Shown: in pieces, positions 48,728 to 59,307 of the stretch
Position numbering within the stretch: the stretch's first letter is position 1
Layout of the letters: every line of letters starts with the position of its first letter
Origin: Symsagittifera roscoffensis
Taxonomy: Eukaryota; Xenacoelomorpha; Acoela; Convolutidae
Direction: 5' to 3'
DNA length: 64,000 bases
Assembly (NCBI RefSeq): GCF_963678635.1
Contig: NC_087068.1
Location: 36,093,436 to 36,157,435 of the forward strand
The notes under the pieces: generated by a model
Seen by the model: the letters and a program-made list of their open reading frames with translations, nothing else
Told to the model about the DNA's origin: nothing
Database searches by the model: none
Position numbers and translations under genes: made by a program

Positions 48728-50791
48728 CGCGGATTTTCAAAATAAATTTAAAATTTAATATTCACTTCAATTTGTTTTGTCTTAATCGGTTTTGGTGGAA
48801 TTGAAAGTCGAGCACATTGATCAAAATACTGAGCCACTAAGTTTTTCGAAGCAAAAAAAAATCAGTCTTGTAGCATTTTTTCCTAATCCAGCCGCAGCAA
48901 CAATACTTAACATTGGCAACTTTCCGAAAGAAATGAACCATTTTGAAGTTCGAGATTCTGCAGAAATTAAAACTGAGAGAAATTAAAACAACAAAAATCT
49001 CTCAAAAATATGTTCACCATTAGCATCAGAGAACACTGGACATGATTGACTAAAATGATAATCAATATATCAATAATCATGTCCGCGCCATAAATAATCT
49101 CGTCTTGGCTTTTCAATTATCTTGCGTTCCTTTTTACTTAGCCCTCACCTGGGAGTTTCCACTGAAAATGTTCTTGCGGACATAATTGGAATGTTTTATG
49201 AGAATTGACATGCTGACAAAGTAAGTTAATAACTTCAGGCCCATAACTTCAAAACAATATTCATTCAGCAGCGCTCTGCAAAAAAAGCCAACCGCGTGAC
49301 TTCAAACAACTATCTAGAATTTGTTTTTGCTTAAAGGTCAGAAAATTTTTAGAAATTAAGGACGCCCAATAAGTATGTTAACAACTATGAATGGTTCTAA
49401 CTGAACTCCACAAGAATACTAAAATAGTCTTTTTTAAACCCCAGCACACTAGTTTTCTGCATTTTTGCTGGTAGATTATTTTCAGCCGTTATTTTGAAAG
49501 CCGGAACTTCGTGACATGTTTTCACTTAAACTAACATCAATCTGAGGTTGCCACAGCATATCTCGTCTGGGAAAAGAACAAGTTTTTTTTAGAGAAATAC
49601 GTTTCCCTTGTGATTTCCAGTAACCTCGACGAAACAAAAAAAGCCAAACCTAAATATGAGTCGACAATGTTTCAACTTATAACCCGCTCGATCCGTTGTC
49701 AAAGATGATTAGTTATTTTATCAAAAAGTAAAGTAAATGTGTCTTCAACAAGTATGCTTCTTACCTGATCAAAGCTACGAGCTCTTTCAAATGTAATTTA
49801 TTTCCGCTTTTATTCGCTAATTTTTACAAATTTACTCGCTAATAATAAATTTGCGGTAACGATGCAAAAAATAAAGATGAAACAGTTTCAGTTAATATTC
49901 ACGTGCACATTTCTGATCATCAAGTTGGAAACTTGCCACGAATCAATATTTAATAAGTTTTTCTCCATTTCATGCTACCACTCTCAACTCACCAGTTTGA
50001 AAAACCGCATAATGAATTTAAATTTATATAAGCTGAATTTACAAATAAATGAAATACTCCATAGGAACAACTTCTCAAAAGACAAAAATGATATAATAAC
50101 AGGGAGCGCCTGCAAAGACAAGAGACGAAATTATTCAAATCAATTTATTGATACCAATTGAAATGCTCTTTTTGTTTGACTCCAAAAATTGATTGCGTCA
50201 AATGGAGTAAAATGAAACAAAAAACCAGGACATAAAAATATTATTAACTCAACCCATCGCCTTATGTAAAGTCAAAACACGTAATTTACATCAATTTCAT
50301 CATTCAACCAAATAAAGCGGTTATGATTACACCAAATTGGTTGTAATTGCCATATGCTCGACTCAAAAGCTCATATTTTCAAAATAACTGAAAAAAAAGT
50401 ACAATATTGTTTCAAGCAATATGTTTTCAAGCTATGGATGATTACAACGATAAATTCACAACTCGAATTGTTTTAAAAACGGTCATTCAATTGAGAATTA
50501 CTGCGCGATTTCCAAAAAAAGTACTTCAATTATGCAGTCTAACGCTAAGAGTTTTTTACTAGTCCATTCTTTCATTCGTAGTTTTGATTCATTCTATAGG
50601 CTCTTTCTTTTAATGCACGCCAGTTGTTTTTTTTTGTGTTACATATACACAAGACCTCTTTGTAATTCCGACTTTTGTCCGAAAATGATATACACTATCC
50701 ATAAGAACACAGTTTCTGCATTTTTGTTTAAATTAGACTGCCGAGAACGCCTAGTAGTGATGTTGGTAAGATGGTCTTTGGTTCACTTCAA

Positions 50792-52278
50792 TCAGACGAG
50801 CTTCTTGGCGATAAAGAACTTCTTGAGGTGCTGCACTTGCCAGAATCCGAGCGCGACCAGGATGACCAGTTGGAACATGGCCCACACAATCACTCGCTGA
50901 CTAGTGGACTCGCTAGTGTCTCGGAATCTCTTCTCGCGTTGCTAAAACAAACAAGGCTTTTGTTTTTCAAACAAACTCAAGCGTGCGTATATAGTTCGTC
51001 TAGAAATAAAATAAAATAAAGCAAGAAAGCTTCAGACACAACACCCCCTTGACCACTTACATTTAATCAATAATTTAAGTAAATTAGGGTGCAGAAACGG
51101 ATCTAGGATTTTTTCGAGGGCGGGGCGGGTTTTTAAATCAATAAAATTGATTTTCAGTGCTCTCCAAAAACACTACAAAGACCTCTGGACAATGAGGTCA
51201 AATACCTGAAGGTGCCCCCAAATCAGGTTGACCAACTATAGCGCCTAAATCCAAAAGACCCTCTTCATCGAAAATTTGTGAGATCATAATGCAGCAACAA
51301 CAGATTATCTTGGCCCAAACAATTTTTTAACACCATTTTTTCCCGAAAAAATTTCTTGATTGTTGATGTTGGCGCCTTTTTAGACCTCTAAAAAATTTTC
51401 CATTTATAATTATGTATAAGCTAACTAACCCTCTGGTAATTTTGTTCCTTCTGTATCTGCTGCACCTGGTCATTCAACTGTCGCATCCGCAGTTGCAACT
51501 CAGACAGTTTATCCTTCGAGGCTATCTCCTGGTAGTTATTCGCATGCTCCCCCACCTGAATGTCCAGGTACACTCTCAGTTTGGCCCCTCCGAACCACTT
51601 GCTCGTGTTCGAGTACAGACAGATCACGTGTTCGCCAGGTATGTGCGATATGAATGTGAACTGGCCCTGGGCCGAGTACGTCCGACTCAAAACCATCTTG
51701 TCGTTGGGATCTCGGACGTCCACGTGCATCCCGATGCCCTGACTGGGCGGTAGGAACTCGTTTGTCTGGGTATTCTGGATCATTGTCTTGTAATTACCTG
51801 AACAATTTAACATTCAAATTGAATTCAACTTATAAATTGCATACCTGTTTAATATACTTAGTATCAAGATTGAACAGCTTCAAGGTTTCAGTATGATTCA
51901 ACCACTTAACAATGGAAATTAGAAAGGTGCTAGAGTGACCATAGCATACAAGACCATAGGCGGACAGTTTCACCCTGTCCGACTGCAGGCATCAAACATA
52001 AAATCTCAAAACTATCATTCCATTATTGTTATTGACTACACAAACATGACTCTCGGAAAAGAATATTGAAAAGTATGTGACCTTTGACCAGAGTTTCGTC
52101 AGGCACTTCTTCGATGAAACACTTTCTCTCCGTCTCCGATATGTGGAAGTAGAGAGCATGAGTCACTGCAGGCACAAACACCACCACAACGACAACTGCG
52201 AAAGTAATCATTGAACTAACTCTACTAAGGGACGAACAAGCGAGGACCATCTTCATTACACCGCACTCAAAATCCAAT
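50792..52278 (-). CDS. p24/TMED family cargo receptor, TMED9/TMED4-like
   Basis: Coding exons 52256-52082, 51797-51430 and 50941-50792 join in phase to 230 residues plus a stop. Residues 1-34 are a signal peptide with a run of valines. The GOLD domain starts [20 protein letters not shown] (34-53), with Cys47 and Cys118 placed for the family disulfide. [10 protein letters not shown] and [15 protein letters not shown] lead into a coiled coil (about 151-181) and QKEQNYQR. One membrane helix (about 197-216) is followed by the tail [12 protein letters not shown], with the FF and dilysine signals for COPII/COPI binding. p24 proteins cycle between ER and Golgi as oligomers and select cargo such as GPI-anchored proteins. 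ATG-AAG-ATG at 52256 was chosen because it opens the signal peptide. A splice acceptor at 52279-52280 implies a 5' UTR exon upstream. Confidence 0.93.
50942..51429 (-). other. TMED intron with a possible family A fragment
   Basis: GGATTTTTTCGAGGGCGGGG at about 51108 with GATTTTCAGTGCTCTCCAAA and a terminal GGCGCC resembles family A, diverged. Confidence 0.35.
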
Positions 52279-52372
52279 CTGAAATTATTATTAAACACTA
52301 ACTCCAAATTAATACACGACCTCTTTACAACCCCTATTCAACAGCCCAATAGCAAAAAAGCCGTTTTAATTT

Positions 52373-52519
52373 TCAGTTTTCGTAACTTGCAGTGAAGAGT
52401 GTAGGATTACTTTCTAAACTGGAGGGATTGTTCAAGGAGAATACTGTGCAAATAAAGGGGGAAACTGTGGCAACCATCAGAAAAACAACTAAACTAGGGC
52501 GAATAACCGACATCTTCAT
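52373..52519 (-). CDS. Small signal-peptide-like ORF upstream of TMED (48 residues)
   Basis: On the - strand an ATG-AAG-ATG at 52519 opens MKMSVIRPSLVVFLMVATV, then SPFICTVFSLNNPS, ending at TGA 52375-52373. The first three residues and the bases before the ATG (TTTAGAGTGATT against TTTTGAGTGCGG) echo the TMED start at 52256, suggesting a duplicated first exon or a second signal peptide. No in-phase splice from it into the TMED exon was found. It may be chance or a decayed duplicate. Confidence 0.3.
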   Translation of the reverse strand: MKMSVIRPSLVVFLMVATVSPFICTVFSLNNPSSLESNPTLFTASYEN

Positions 52520-53089
52520 AATCACTCTAAACACACTGTATATTATCGATCAATTCAGTAATTGATTACCTTCAGATAAAAACAGAATTGAAAAAGTAAA
52601 TTTCAATACAAACAATTAAATTAACTATCCACAACCATTAAAATTACCAATCCAATCAACTATTGGCTTCTGGCTCACACATCGCAGATATAATTGAAGA
52701 GGAATGTTAATTTATTATTTAGGCTCAGTAAAGCACCACCAGTTAATGGAAGAAATAACCTATCAATTTATATGCAAGCGTTCTCTCTCAGCTAAAACTA
52801 GTCCCTCAGTAGTAGTTATTTGCCTAGATCACTCTACGGGCGGGGGGTTTGGGAATGCAAGCAGGGAACAGGTAGGAGCAGAGCACAAAAAATTGAAAAA
52901 TCATCAATTTTTCCACCAATAACTTGAAACTGGAACTATGCAGCATCGAAAACTACGCCTTAAAAACTATACGACATTGTTCGTCCACAATTTTTTACAC
53001 AAAGGCGAAGCTGCGCTTCGCAGACACTTGCAAGAACACGACCAAAAATCAGCAATATTAAGTGAAAGAAGAAAAAGTTGATATAAGCC
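52520..53089. other. Upstream region of TMED
   Basis: AT-rich. The promoter of the TMED gene probably lies here, but no motif is clear enough to name. Confidence 0.35.
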
Positions 53090-53094
53090 TCGAG

Positions 53095-53182
53095 TTAGCC
53101 AAAAATCGGCTAGGATTCGAATCTGCGACTTACTGCAATAAAGAGATTTTGAGCCTCACGCTCTATCCACTCAGCCACCCAA
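53095..53182 (-). pseudogene. tRNA-like sequence (Leu-CAA-like) or tRNA-derived SINE head
   Basis: On the - strand, GTGGCTGAGTGGATAGAGCG is a good A box/D arm. An anticodon-like loop CTCAAAA between GAGG and TCTC gives CAA. A longer variable arm follows, then GATTCGAATCC, a good B box/T arm. The acceptor stem does not pair and the T stem has a mismatch, so it is not a functional tRNA. Confidence 0.5.
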
Positions 53183-53839
53183 GCTTAACAACCGCCCAAC
53201 ACTAGTCACGAATAAAGCAGCTACATATGCTAATAAATTGCCAATGCAGTTCAGCAAAAATGGCACCAAATACAAATGGACTAAATTTTGCAGATAATAA
53301 TTTAAGAATAAAACAAACTGAAGTTATCCACACTAACTTTGCATGTAACAAATCGCAAAGCTTAAAGCCAAATTAAGTATAAATTATGCATTTTAAAAAA
53401 TTGCGAGATATATTGAGTTCGAAAATTTCTGAAATCGAGTTTTCATTATCGTTATGTTGTTTGAAACAAATAATTTTTTTCGGTTCATTTGATGAATTAA
53501 AAAAGCATCAAATATGTTAACTTATTACTATTCGAATGTCAAAGCACAAGCTATGAAAAAGCTGTTAAGGTGCTCCAAAAGTGGCACCGAAAATTGCGAC
53601 TTCGCTTAGAAAAAAAAGAAGGTTCGTACTAATACACTCGTTTCGCAAGTGTAATTAGAAAACTAATTTTATTAGGTAAATCAAAAAAGGCTACATTCTC
53701 GTTTTTGGATTTTTTTCCCAGCGTCTCGCAGTTTATAGCTTACTACTTCCCTCAGTCTTCCCGCTTGTCTCAAAAAGACATGTGAACACTGTATTCGATA
53801 TCATCAATCATTCAAGAAACGAATGAGTAGCAAAAATTT
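53183..53839. other. Flank left of the LTR element
   Basis: AT-rich, no gene seen. Confidence 0.4.
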
Positions 53840-54095
53840 TGGTACCGTGTAGTACTGCTGCCACAGTAACCTCTGAGAATAGTGCTATTAATTATTCTGT
53901 TATGTATTGTTATTACTATTCAAGGCCGTTCATGCAGGCCAAGCGCAATAGTCAGTTAGGACATTGCTGTTGAGATAGAGACATGAAAAGACAAGCATGA
54001 TCTCAGATCTAAAATAAGACAAGTTAGCAGTCTAAATTAAAACGTTTTACTTATTCTGTTTTACAAGTACTTGAGTAAATCCAAAAGCTATCACA
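53840..54095 (+). repeat. 5' LTR (256 bp)
   Basis: TGGTACCGTGTAGTACTGCT at the start and CAAAAGCTATCACA at the end. It differs from the 3' LTR at the sites reading GCATGATC/TCATGATC and GATCTAAAA/GATATAAAA. Confidence 0.95.
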
Positions 54096-55079
54096 TGGCG
54101 CAGCCAGCAGGATTCCTGTCCCAAGACAACAGAACGGACATGGGGATTCCAGTATTTTGGACAACCGCGAACTCTGACCCTCCCTGGAATTTTAGGATAT
54201 GGCTAGATCAATTTTTTTTGGCCGTGACCGTGAAGGAGTGTGGACCCGGAACTTTTGTTACAAGAACCAAAAGAAGTTCATTTAGAACAGTTACCAAGAC
54301 CCGAAACTCCAAGAGAAAACGAAAATGCACAAGCGACTGCCGATAGAGAAGCCCGAGATCAACTAGCTAGAGATAAAATTAACCTGGAAAATGAAGAAAG
54401 AAGAGCTAGAGGTCCAAAGGTTGGTCACAACGTATACTACAACGAGGTACAGAAAAGAGTCGCTTCCCGACTATTCCTGGCGTTGGGTACAGAAGGTAAG
54501 AAGAAATTCGTCCAAAAGAACCCCCATGTGGAAGTGTCAAAGTTAGAATTTCGAGAGATGGTGGCCTTGGCGAAAGTGTCATTTGACAAATCACAGAGTG
54601 TTACATATGAACGTTATAAACTATTCAATCGATCACAAGAAACTGGAGAAACACTCGAGGCATTTCATGCAGCATTAACTGCACAAGCAGCAAAAGCTGA
54701 GCTAGGAACACTGGAGGATCAATTAGTGCGGGACCTATTCATCTCAAAAATGAAGAATGTGGTATTACAAGACACATTGACATTTGAAACATTTTCACCG
54801 GAAGAAGTACTGAAAAGAGCGTTAAAGTTTGAACAAAGTAAACAGACAACACAGGCGTTTCAGAAAACTAACGCAACAACTGCAAGTACAGTTCAGATAA
54901 ATGGGGCAGCGAAGATAAAACAAGAACCCATAATGAGTATCGGTAACAAGAATGCTAGCGGAAGAAGACAAGCAAACAGTGGGTATAGAAAGAAATTTGC
55001 AGACAGAAAGGAGGGGAGAAGTTTTGCAGATTCAAAGACGTGTACCCGATGTGGTCGAATATTCGGAGAAGACATCTGA
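54095..55079 (+). CDS. Gypsy gag (frame-broken)
   Basis: The N-terminal part starts at 54095 (an ATG made by the last LTR base and the PBS) or at 54140, and reads to 54346 in one frame (PPWNFRIWLDQFFLAV). The rest is in the +1 frame, open from 54234 to 55079, and carries the capsid-like block FHAALTAQAAKAELG and DQLVRDLFISKM. A lysine/arginine-rich end leads to CTRCGR, the start of a zinc knuckle. Gag forms the cytoplasmic particle and binds element RNA. The shift lies between 54234 and 54346. It could be an indel, an assembly error or programmed. No slippery site was recognised. Confidence 0.8.
54096..54115 (+). other. Primer binding site
   Basis: TGGCGCAGCCAGCAGGATTC directly follows the LTR. 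Its complement ends in CCA and looks like the 3' end of a tRNA with a GAATCCTGC T arm, most like tRNA-Ser with a couple of differences. Confidence 0.7.
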
Positions 55080-57685
55080 AGAAATGCCCGGCCATGGGTA
55101 AAACATGTAAGAATTGTTCTAAACCGAACCATTTCGCTAAAATGTGTAAATCACAACAAGTGAATGAGATTGCAGAAAAATCATCAAGCTCAGATGAAGA
55201 GTGTAACCTGATTCAGTCATTCGCATCGTGTGAGGAATTCGAAATTATGTCGATCGAATCAGAACTATCTTCGCTGGAAGAAATTGATGAATATATAAAA
55301 GGGCAATCGAATAAAAATAAAGAAACCGACAAGCACAGAAAGGATGTACAGATGGTTGACATCAGAAGAAATACTCGATCGAAACAAATAAGGTCACTAA
55401 AGGCTCTGGTGAGAATCGATCATCAGATCATAAATATGACCATCGATACGGGTAGTCCAGTATCTTTCTTGAACTGGGCGACTGCAAAGATGATTCTAGA
55501 ATCTTCGAAAAATACCAAGTTTATTCCACGGGAGAATCTCAATTTGACTACAAAATTTGTAGACTACAACAAGCAGCCGATTAACATACTGGGTGCAATC
55601 ACCACGAACATCCGTTCGGCGGGGTGGGAAGTGGTGGGAGCATCGTTCTTAATCACAGAAAGACGCACACGGTGTATTTTGGGGCTGGATTTACAGAGCA
55701 AAGTGGGAATACACACAACACAGAAGTTGGCACCAAAAGAAAAGACGAGGTTTGATGTCTTACTGTGCGAACAGTCAGAAGGTTGGAAAAACAAATTTTA
55801 CAGTAAATTTAAGAATCTTTTCGATCGTCAAGGGTGCTCAAAAAATCATGTGGTTAGCACAAAGTTCAAGTACCCACTCTGCCCTTTACAAGAAAAGGGG
55901 AGACGCATTCCGATACACATACAAGAGAAAGTGTACGAGGAAATGGAAAAACTGTTAAAAGAAGGGCATATAGAACGATTAGACAAATGCACTAGTGATT
56001 GTTTTATAGCACCTATTGTAATAACCGTGAAAAAAGATGATTCCATAAAGTTGGCGCTAGACGCCAAACCCATCAATAGACAATTGTTTAAAAACAAATA
56101 TCAAATGCCAAATGTGGATGAATTGATAGACGGTGTTAGCCAAATTGTCGCAGCGAACACAAACGGGAAACTGTATTTCTCAGTACTAGATTTGAAGTAC
56201 GCGTACAGTCAATTAAAGTTGACTGCAGAGACAGCGAAACAATGCAATTTCAACATCATAGGTGGGCAAGCCACTGGTACATACAGATTCTTAACAGGGT
56301 TTTATGGTTTGGCAGACATGCCAGCAGAGTTTCAAAAAGCTATGGACAGAACATTAAATCATGCGGAAAACACGTTCTGTTTTCTTGATGATATACTTAT
56401 TGTATCAAAAGGGAGTGAACAAGAACATGAAGAATTGATTATGAATGTCCTAAAAAAGCTAGATAAAGAGAATTTGGCATTAAAACTGTCGAAATGTGAA
56501 TTTTTTCAACAGGAAGTGAATTGGTTGGGGCATAAGTTATCGTCGGATGGAATCTCTCCTAAAATCACAAAAACAGAAGCGATCCTAAAACTTAGCCCGC
56601 CAACATCACTGAAACAACTTAGATCATTTCTAGGCAGTATAAATCATCTGGCCAAGTTCATCCCAAATGCGGCTACGCTAACAGAAAAATTGAGACCACT
56701 ATTACGCGAAGAAAATGAGAAAAAGAAACTCAAAAGTGTAAAAATTCAAGTAAAAAAATTCGAATGGAAAGAAGAACAATCGGAAATATTCGAGTCAATA
56801 AAAACAGCGGTTGCGAATATAACAAAAATTCATTATTATGACCCCAGTTTAGACACTAGGGTGAAATGTGATGCCAGTCACAGTGGGCTGGGCGCATCGC
56901 TAGAACAACAAAACGCTGAGGGGGAGTGGATACCAATCGCATTCGCTTCCAGGTACCTAAATACACAAGAAAAAAAATATTCCACAAATGAGCTTGAACT
57001 GCTTGCAGTTGTATGGTCGGTTGATCGATTTAAACACTATTTATTAGGCAAGGAATTCGTAATCGCTACAGATCACAAAGCGCTAGTCTCTGCTTTGGAT
57101 GAAAATAAATCAAATAAAACGTACCAATCTAGATTAACTAGATGGGTAGACAGACTATTACCTTACCAATTTAAGGTTGTTCATTTACCAGGAAAAGATA
57201 TGGGTATAGTAGATTATCTTTCTCGAAATCCAAAGGGGGAACCCTGGCCGGAGTCAGTATTGGATGAAAAATTCGTAGTTACATCAATCGAAAGTTTCCA
57301 TAAAGCTCTCGACTGTTTAAACAGTCGGATAAATGATCAGGATAGGCTCGACCGGAACGAAAACGTTCTAGAATATTCTAGAATTGATCAAAATATGTCG
57401 ATTAAGAACACGTCATCTACCCGTTGCTATAGCAACCAAAACGGTCCAAAATGGACAAAGCACGACCGGAACGAAAGAAATGAAGATTCGCGTTCGTTTC
57501 AACGAGAAAAGCGCGAAAATCCAAAAATCAGTATATCTCAGAATCGTCAGCGGATACAGTCGGTTCAGTCATTAGAAAAAACCAGCAAATTCTTAAATCA
57601 GAAATCGAGAAAAATGCAATCAGACGAATTGAAAAATAGAAAAAGAATGTCAGGATCCAGGAGAGAAATAATAACAATACCTTGA
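54989..57685 (+). CDS. Gypsy pol: zinc knuckle, protease, reverse transcriptase, RNase H
   Basis: Open in the -1 frame relative to gag from 54989, overlapping it by 91 bp. Counting from 55040: RRHLKKC completes the first knuckle and CKNCSKPNHFAKMC is the second. The aspartic protease has IDTGSPVSF (Asp136). RT has LALDAKPINRQL, FSVLDLKYAYSQLKL and the catalytic box FLDD (448-451), a variant of YxDD. RNase H has KCDASHSGLGASLEQ, TNELELLAVVWS and ATDHKALVSAL. A lysine-rich linker ends the frame, and integrase continues in the next frame. It copies element RNA into DNA and processes the polyprotein. Confidence 0.93.
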   Translation, partial: KEICRQKGGEKFCRFKDVYPMWSNIRRRHLKKCPAMGKTCKNCSKPNHFAKMCKSQQVNEIAEKSSSSDEECNLIQSFASCEEFEIMSIESELSSLEEIDEYIKGQSNKNKETDKHRKDVQMVDIRRNTRSKQIRSLKALVRIDHQIINMTIDTGSPVSFLNWATAKMILESSKNTKFIPRENLNLTTKFVDYNKQPINILGAITTNIRSAGWEVVGASFLITERRTRCILGLDLQSKVGIHTTQKLAPKEKTRFDVLLCEQSEGWKNKFYSKFKNLFDRQGCSKNHVVSTKFKYPLCPLQEKGRRIPIHIQEKVYEEMEKLLKEGHIERLDKCTSDCFIAPIVITVKKDDSIKLALDAKPINRQLFKNKYQMPNVDELIDGVSQIVAANTNGKLYFSVLDLKYAYSQLKLTAETAKQCNFNIIGGQATGTYRFLTGFYGLADMPAEFQKAMDRTLNHAENTFCFLDDILIVSKGSEQEHEELIMNVLKKLDKENLALKLSKCEFFQQEVNWLGHKLSSDGISPKITKTEAILKLSPPTSLKQLRSFLGSINHLAKFIPNAATLTEKLRPLLREENEKKKLKSVKIQVKKFEWKEEQSEIFESIKTAVANITKIHYYDPSLDTRVKCDASHSGLGASLEQQNAEGEWIPIAFASRYLNTQEKKYSTNELELLAVVWSVDRFKHYLLGKEFVIATDHKALVSALDENKSNKTYQSRLTRWVDRLLPYQFKVVHLPGKDMGIVDYLSRNPKGEPWPESVLDEKFVVTSIESFHKALDCLNSRINDQDRLDRNENVLEYSRIDQNMSIKNTSSTRCYSNQNGPKWTKHDRNERNEDSRSFQREKRENPKISISQNRQRIQSVQSLEKTSKFLNQKSRKMQSDELKNRKRMSGSRREIITIP

Positions 57686-59307
57686 GAGAAGTGACAACAA
57701 CGTTTCACAGGACTAGGATGATACGGCCACACATATCAGAATCAGAGGATTCGGACTTGGAACAAACAACACAGGCGAGGTGGTATTTGCCAAACACCCA
57801 AAGTGGACAATCAACGTCAACTGCTCAAGCAGTCAGCCCAGGAAAAAGAGGACCATCGACCTCAACTGTTTCAACAGCTCAATCAAAAATAGTCTCATTC
57901 TGGGAACTGGTGGGCTCAGGAAGGAGTACAGAACCCCCATTTGTAGCAATGGAGTTAGAGGCTACCTCGGGGATACAAAACCCGAAATCACCAGGTCTGT
58001 CCACTTCCGGAGACGAAGCAGAAGTGGGACAAATCGTCGAAGTCGATTTAACTCTGGATAGTGACGACCGGGATTACAGTTCAGGAACGGAGACTTGTGT
58101 AATCACACCACAAAAAACAAGACACAATTCACGAAAATCTGAGTACAAACGGGGGGAACAGTTAATGGAGTCAGATAACCCACTTTCACTCGTTAAATTA
58201 TTTGACAAAAGTCTCCTCGCAGAACTAGTGTCGGAAGATACCTGGATGGACCGGCTAAGAAGATTAGTGGAACGAAATGACAGACATGGTTTCGAGCTCA
58301 TGGGACCCTACACAAATCCTCTGTGGCACCAGATGTCGGTGGTAGACGATTGCCTTCTAGTAGACAATCGTTTGGCCGTGCCCGAAAAGTTGAGACAAGC
58401 AGTGCTCCGACGACTTCATCAAGGTCATCCTGGACAGGAAGCAATGTTGGAGGTCTCAAACTACCTGTGGTGGCCGCATATGCATAAAGACATAGTCAAT
58501 ATGGCCGAAGAGTGTAGAAGCTGTACTCGTTATGGTAAGAACGCTAAATACTTAATTCCCAAAAATTCGACTAAACCACTCCCACTGTTGTCACAGCCAG
58601 GTCAAGAACTACAATTAGATTATGCGGGCCCACTTGAAGATCATAAGGGGAAGAAGATATACTTATTAGTCGCTATTGATAGATACTCAAAATTTCCATC
58701 AGTCAAAGTAACGAAATCTACAGGGGGAAAATCAACAATAAAATTTCTCCGTACTTATATAGACACTCATGGAATACCGGAATCAATTAAAACGGACCAA
58801 TTTTCGGGGTTCAAAGGGAAAGCTATGAAAAAATTTTGCACCGAAAATAACATCGCACAAAAATTCTGTCCAGTCGGGGATCACCGAGGATGCGGCTTAG
58901 TCGAACGAACAATACAAACCATTAAAAGAAGATTGGGGGTAATGCTACTCGACGAGAAAGTACAATCGATTAAATTATGTTTGAGTACAATAATTAGGGA
59001 CCTAAGATGGAATAAACAGAAATCAATAAAAGTGTCCCCGTTCGAAGCACACTTCGGCCGATTACCGAAAACGGAATTTAAGATTGTAAGGGATAAATTT
59101 TTGATGGATTCTGATCGTTTAGATAAAGAACACTTGGAGAGATCGGCACTAACAGCATCACAGCTGAAAAGGCGAATAGATCAGTCGAGGGAGAATGTTA
59201 AAATCATTCGCAAAGGACGAAATAGCAGGGATACAAGCCCTTCGTTTCGACACGACACGGGAATTGCAAAAGAGAGGGCCAAAGCTAAAGAACTCAACAA
59301 CTTCTAG
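57640..59307 (+). CDS. Gypsy integrase with a long N-terminal linker
   Basis: Open in the -1 frame relative to the previous ORF from 57640 (overlap 46 bp). Counting from 57682: a Ser/Thr-rich acidic linker of about 200 residues includes VDLTLDSDD (121-129), a canonical SUMO-interaction motif. The HHCC zinc domain follows (RRLHQGHPG, then ECRSCTR). The catalytic core has LDYAGP (Asp313), KTDQFSGF (Asp372) and GLVERTIQ (Glu408); the last two are separated by exactly 35 residues, as in retroviral-type integrases. A basic C-terminal part ends at 59307. It inserts the element DNA into the genome. Confidence 0.92.
   Translation, partial: KKNVRIQERNNNNTLREVTTTFHRTRMIRPHISESEDSDLEQTTQARWYLPNTQSGQSTSTAQAVSPGKRGPSTSTVSTAQSKIVSFWELVGSGRSTEPPFVAMELEATSGIQNPKSPGLSTSGDEAEVGQIVEVDLTLDSDDRDYSSGTETCVITPQKTRHNSRKSEYKRGEQLMESDNPLSLVKLFDKSLLAELVSEDTWMDRLRRLVERNDRHGFELMGPYTNPLWHQMSVVDDCLLVDNRLAVPEKLRQAVLRRLHQGHPGQEAMLEVSNYLWWPHMHKDIVNMAEECRSCTRYGKNAKYLIPKNSTKPLPLLSQPGQELQLDYAGPLEDHKGKKIYLLVAIDRYSKFPSVKVTKSTGGKSTIKFLRTYIDTHGIPESIKTDQFSGFKGKAMKKFCTENNIAQKFCPVGDHRGCGLVERTIQTIKRRLGVMLLDEKVQSIKLCLSTIIRDLRWNKQKSIKVSPFEAHFGRLPKTEFKIVRDKFLMDSDRLDKEHLERSALTASQLKRRIDQSRENVKIIRKGRNSRDTSPSFRHDTGIAKERAKAKELNNF

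Larger units (their letters stand above)
43797..50791. other. Intergenic region upstream of the WD40 gene
   Basis: About 7 kb of AT-rich DNA between the 5' end of the WD40 gene and the 3' end of the TMED gene; both are on the - strand. Apart from the repeats listed separately I see no supported gene. The promoter of the WD40 gene should lie near 43800 but no clear core element can be named. Confidence 0.5.

Noticed and set aside
49862-50161. 99-residue ORF with a hydrophobic N-terminus (MQKIKMKQFQLIFTCTFLII)
   Set aside because: Looks like a secreted peptide start, but it lies alone in AT-rich intergenic DNA, with Asn/Lys/Ile-rich composition typical of chance ORFs and no recognisable domain.
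52704-52922. 72-residue ORF upstream of TMED
   Set aside because: No domain, no splice sites, and it does not join any neighbouring exon.
54893-55132. Minus-strand ORFs inside the Gypsy element
   Set aside because: Antisense shadows of gag-pol.
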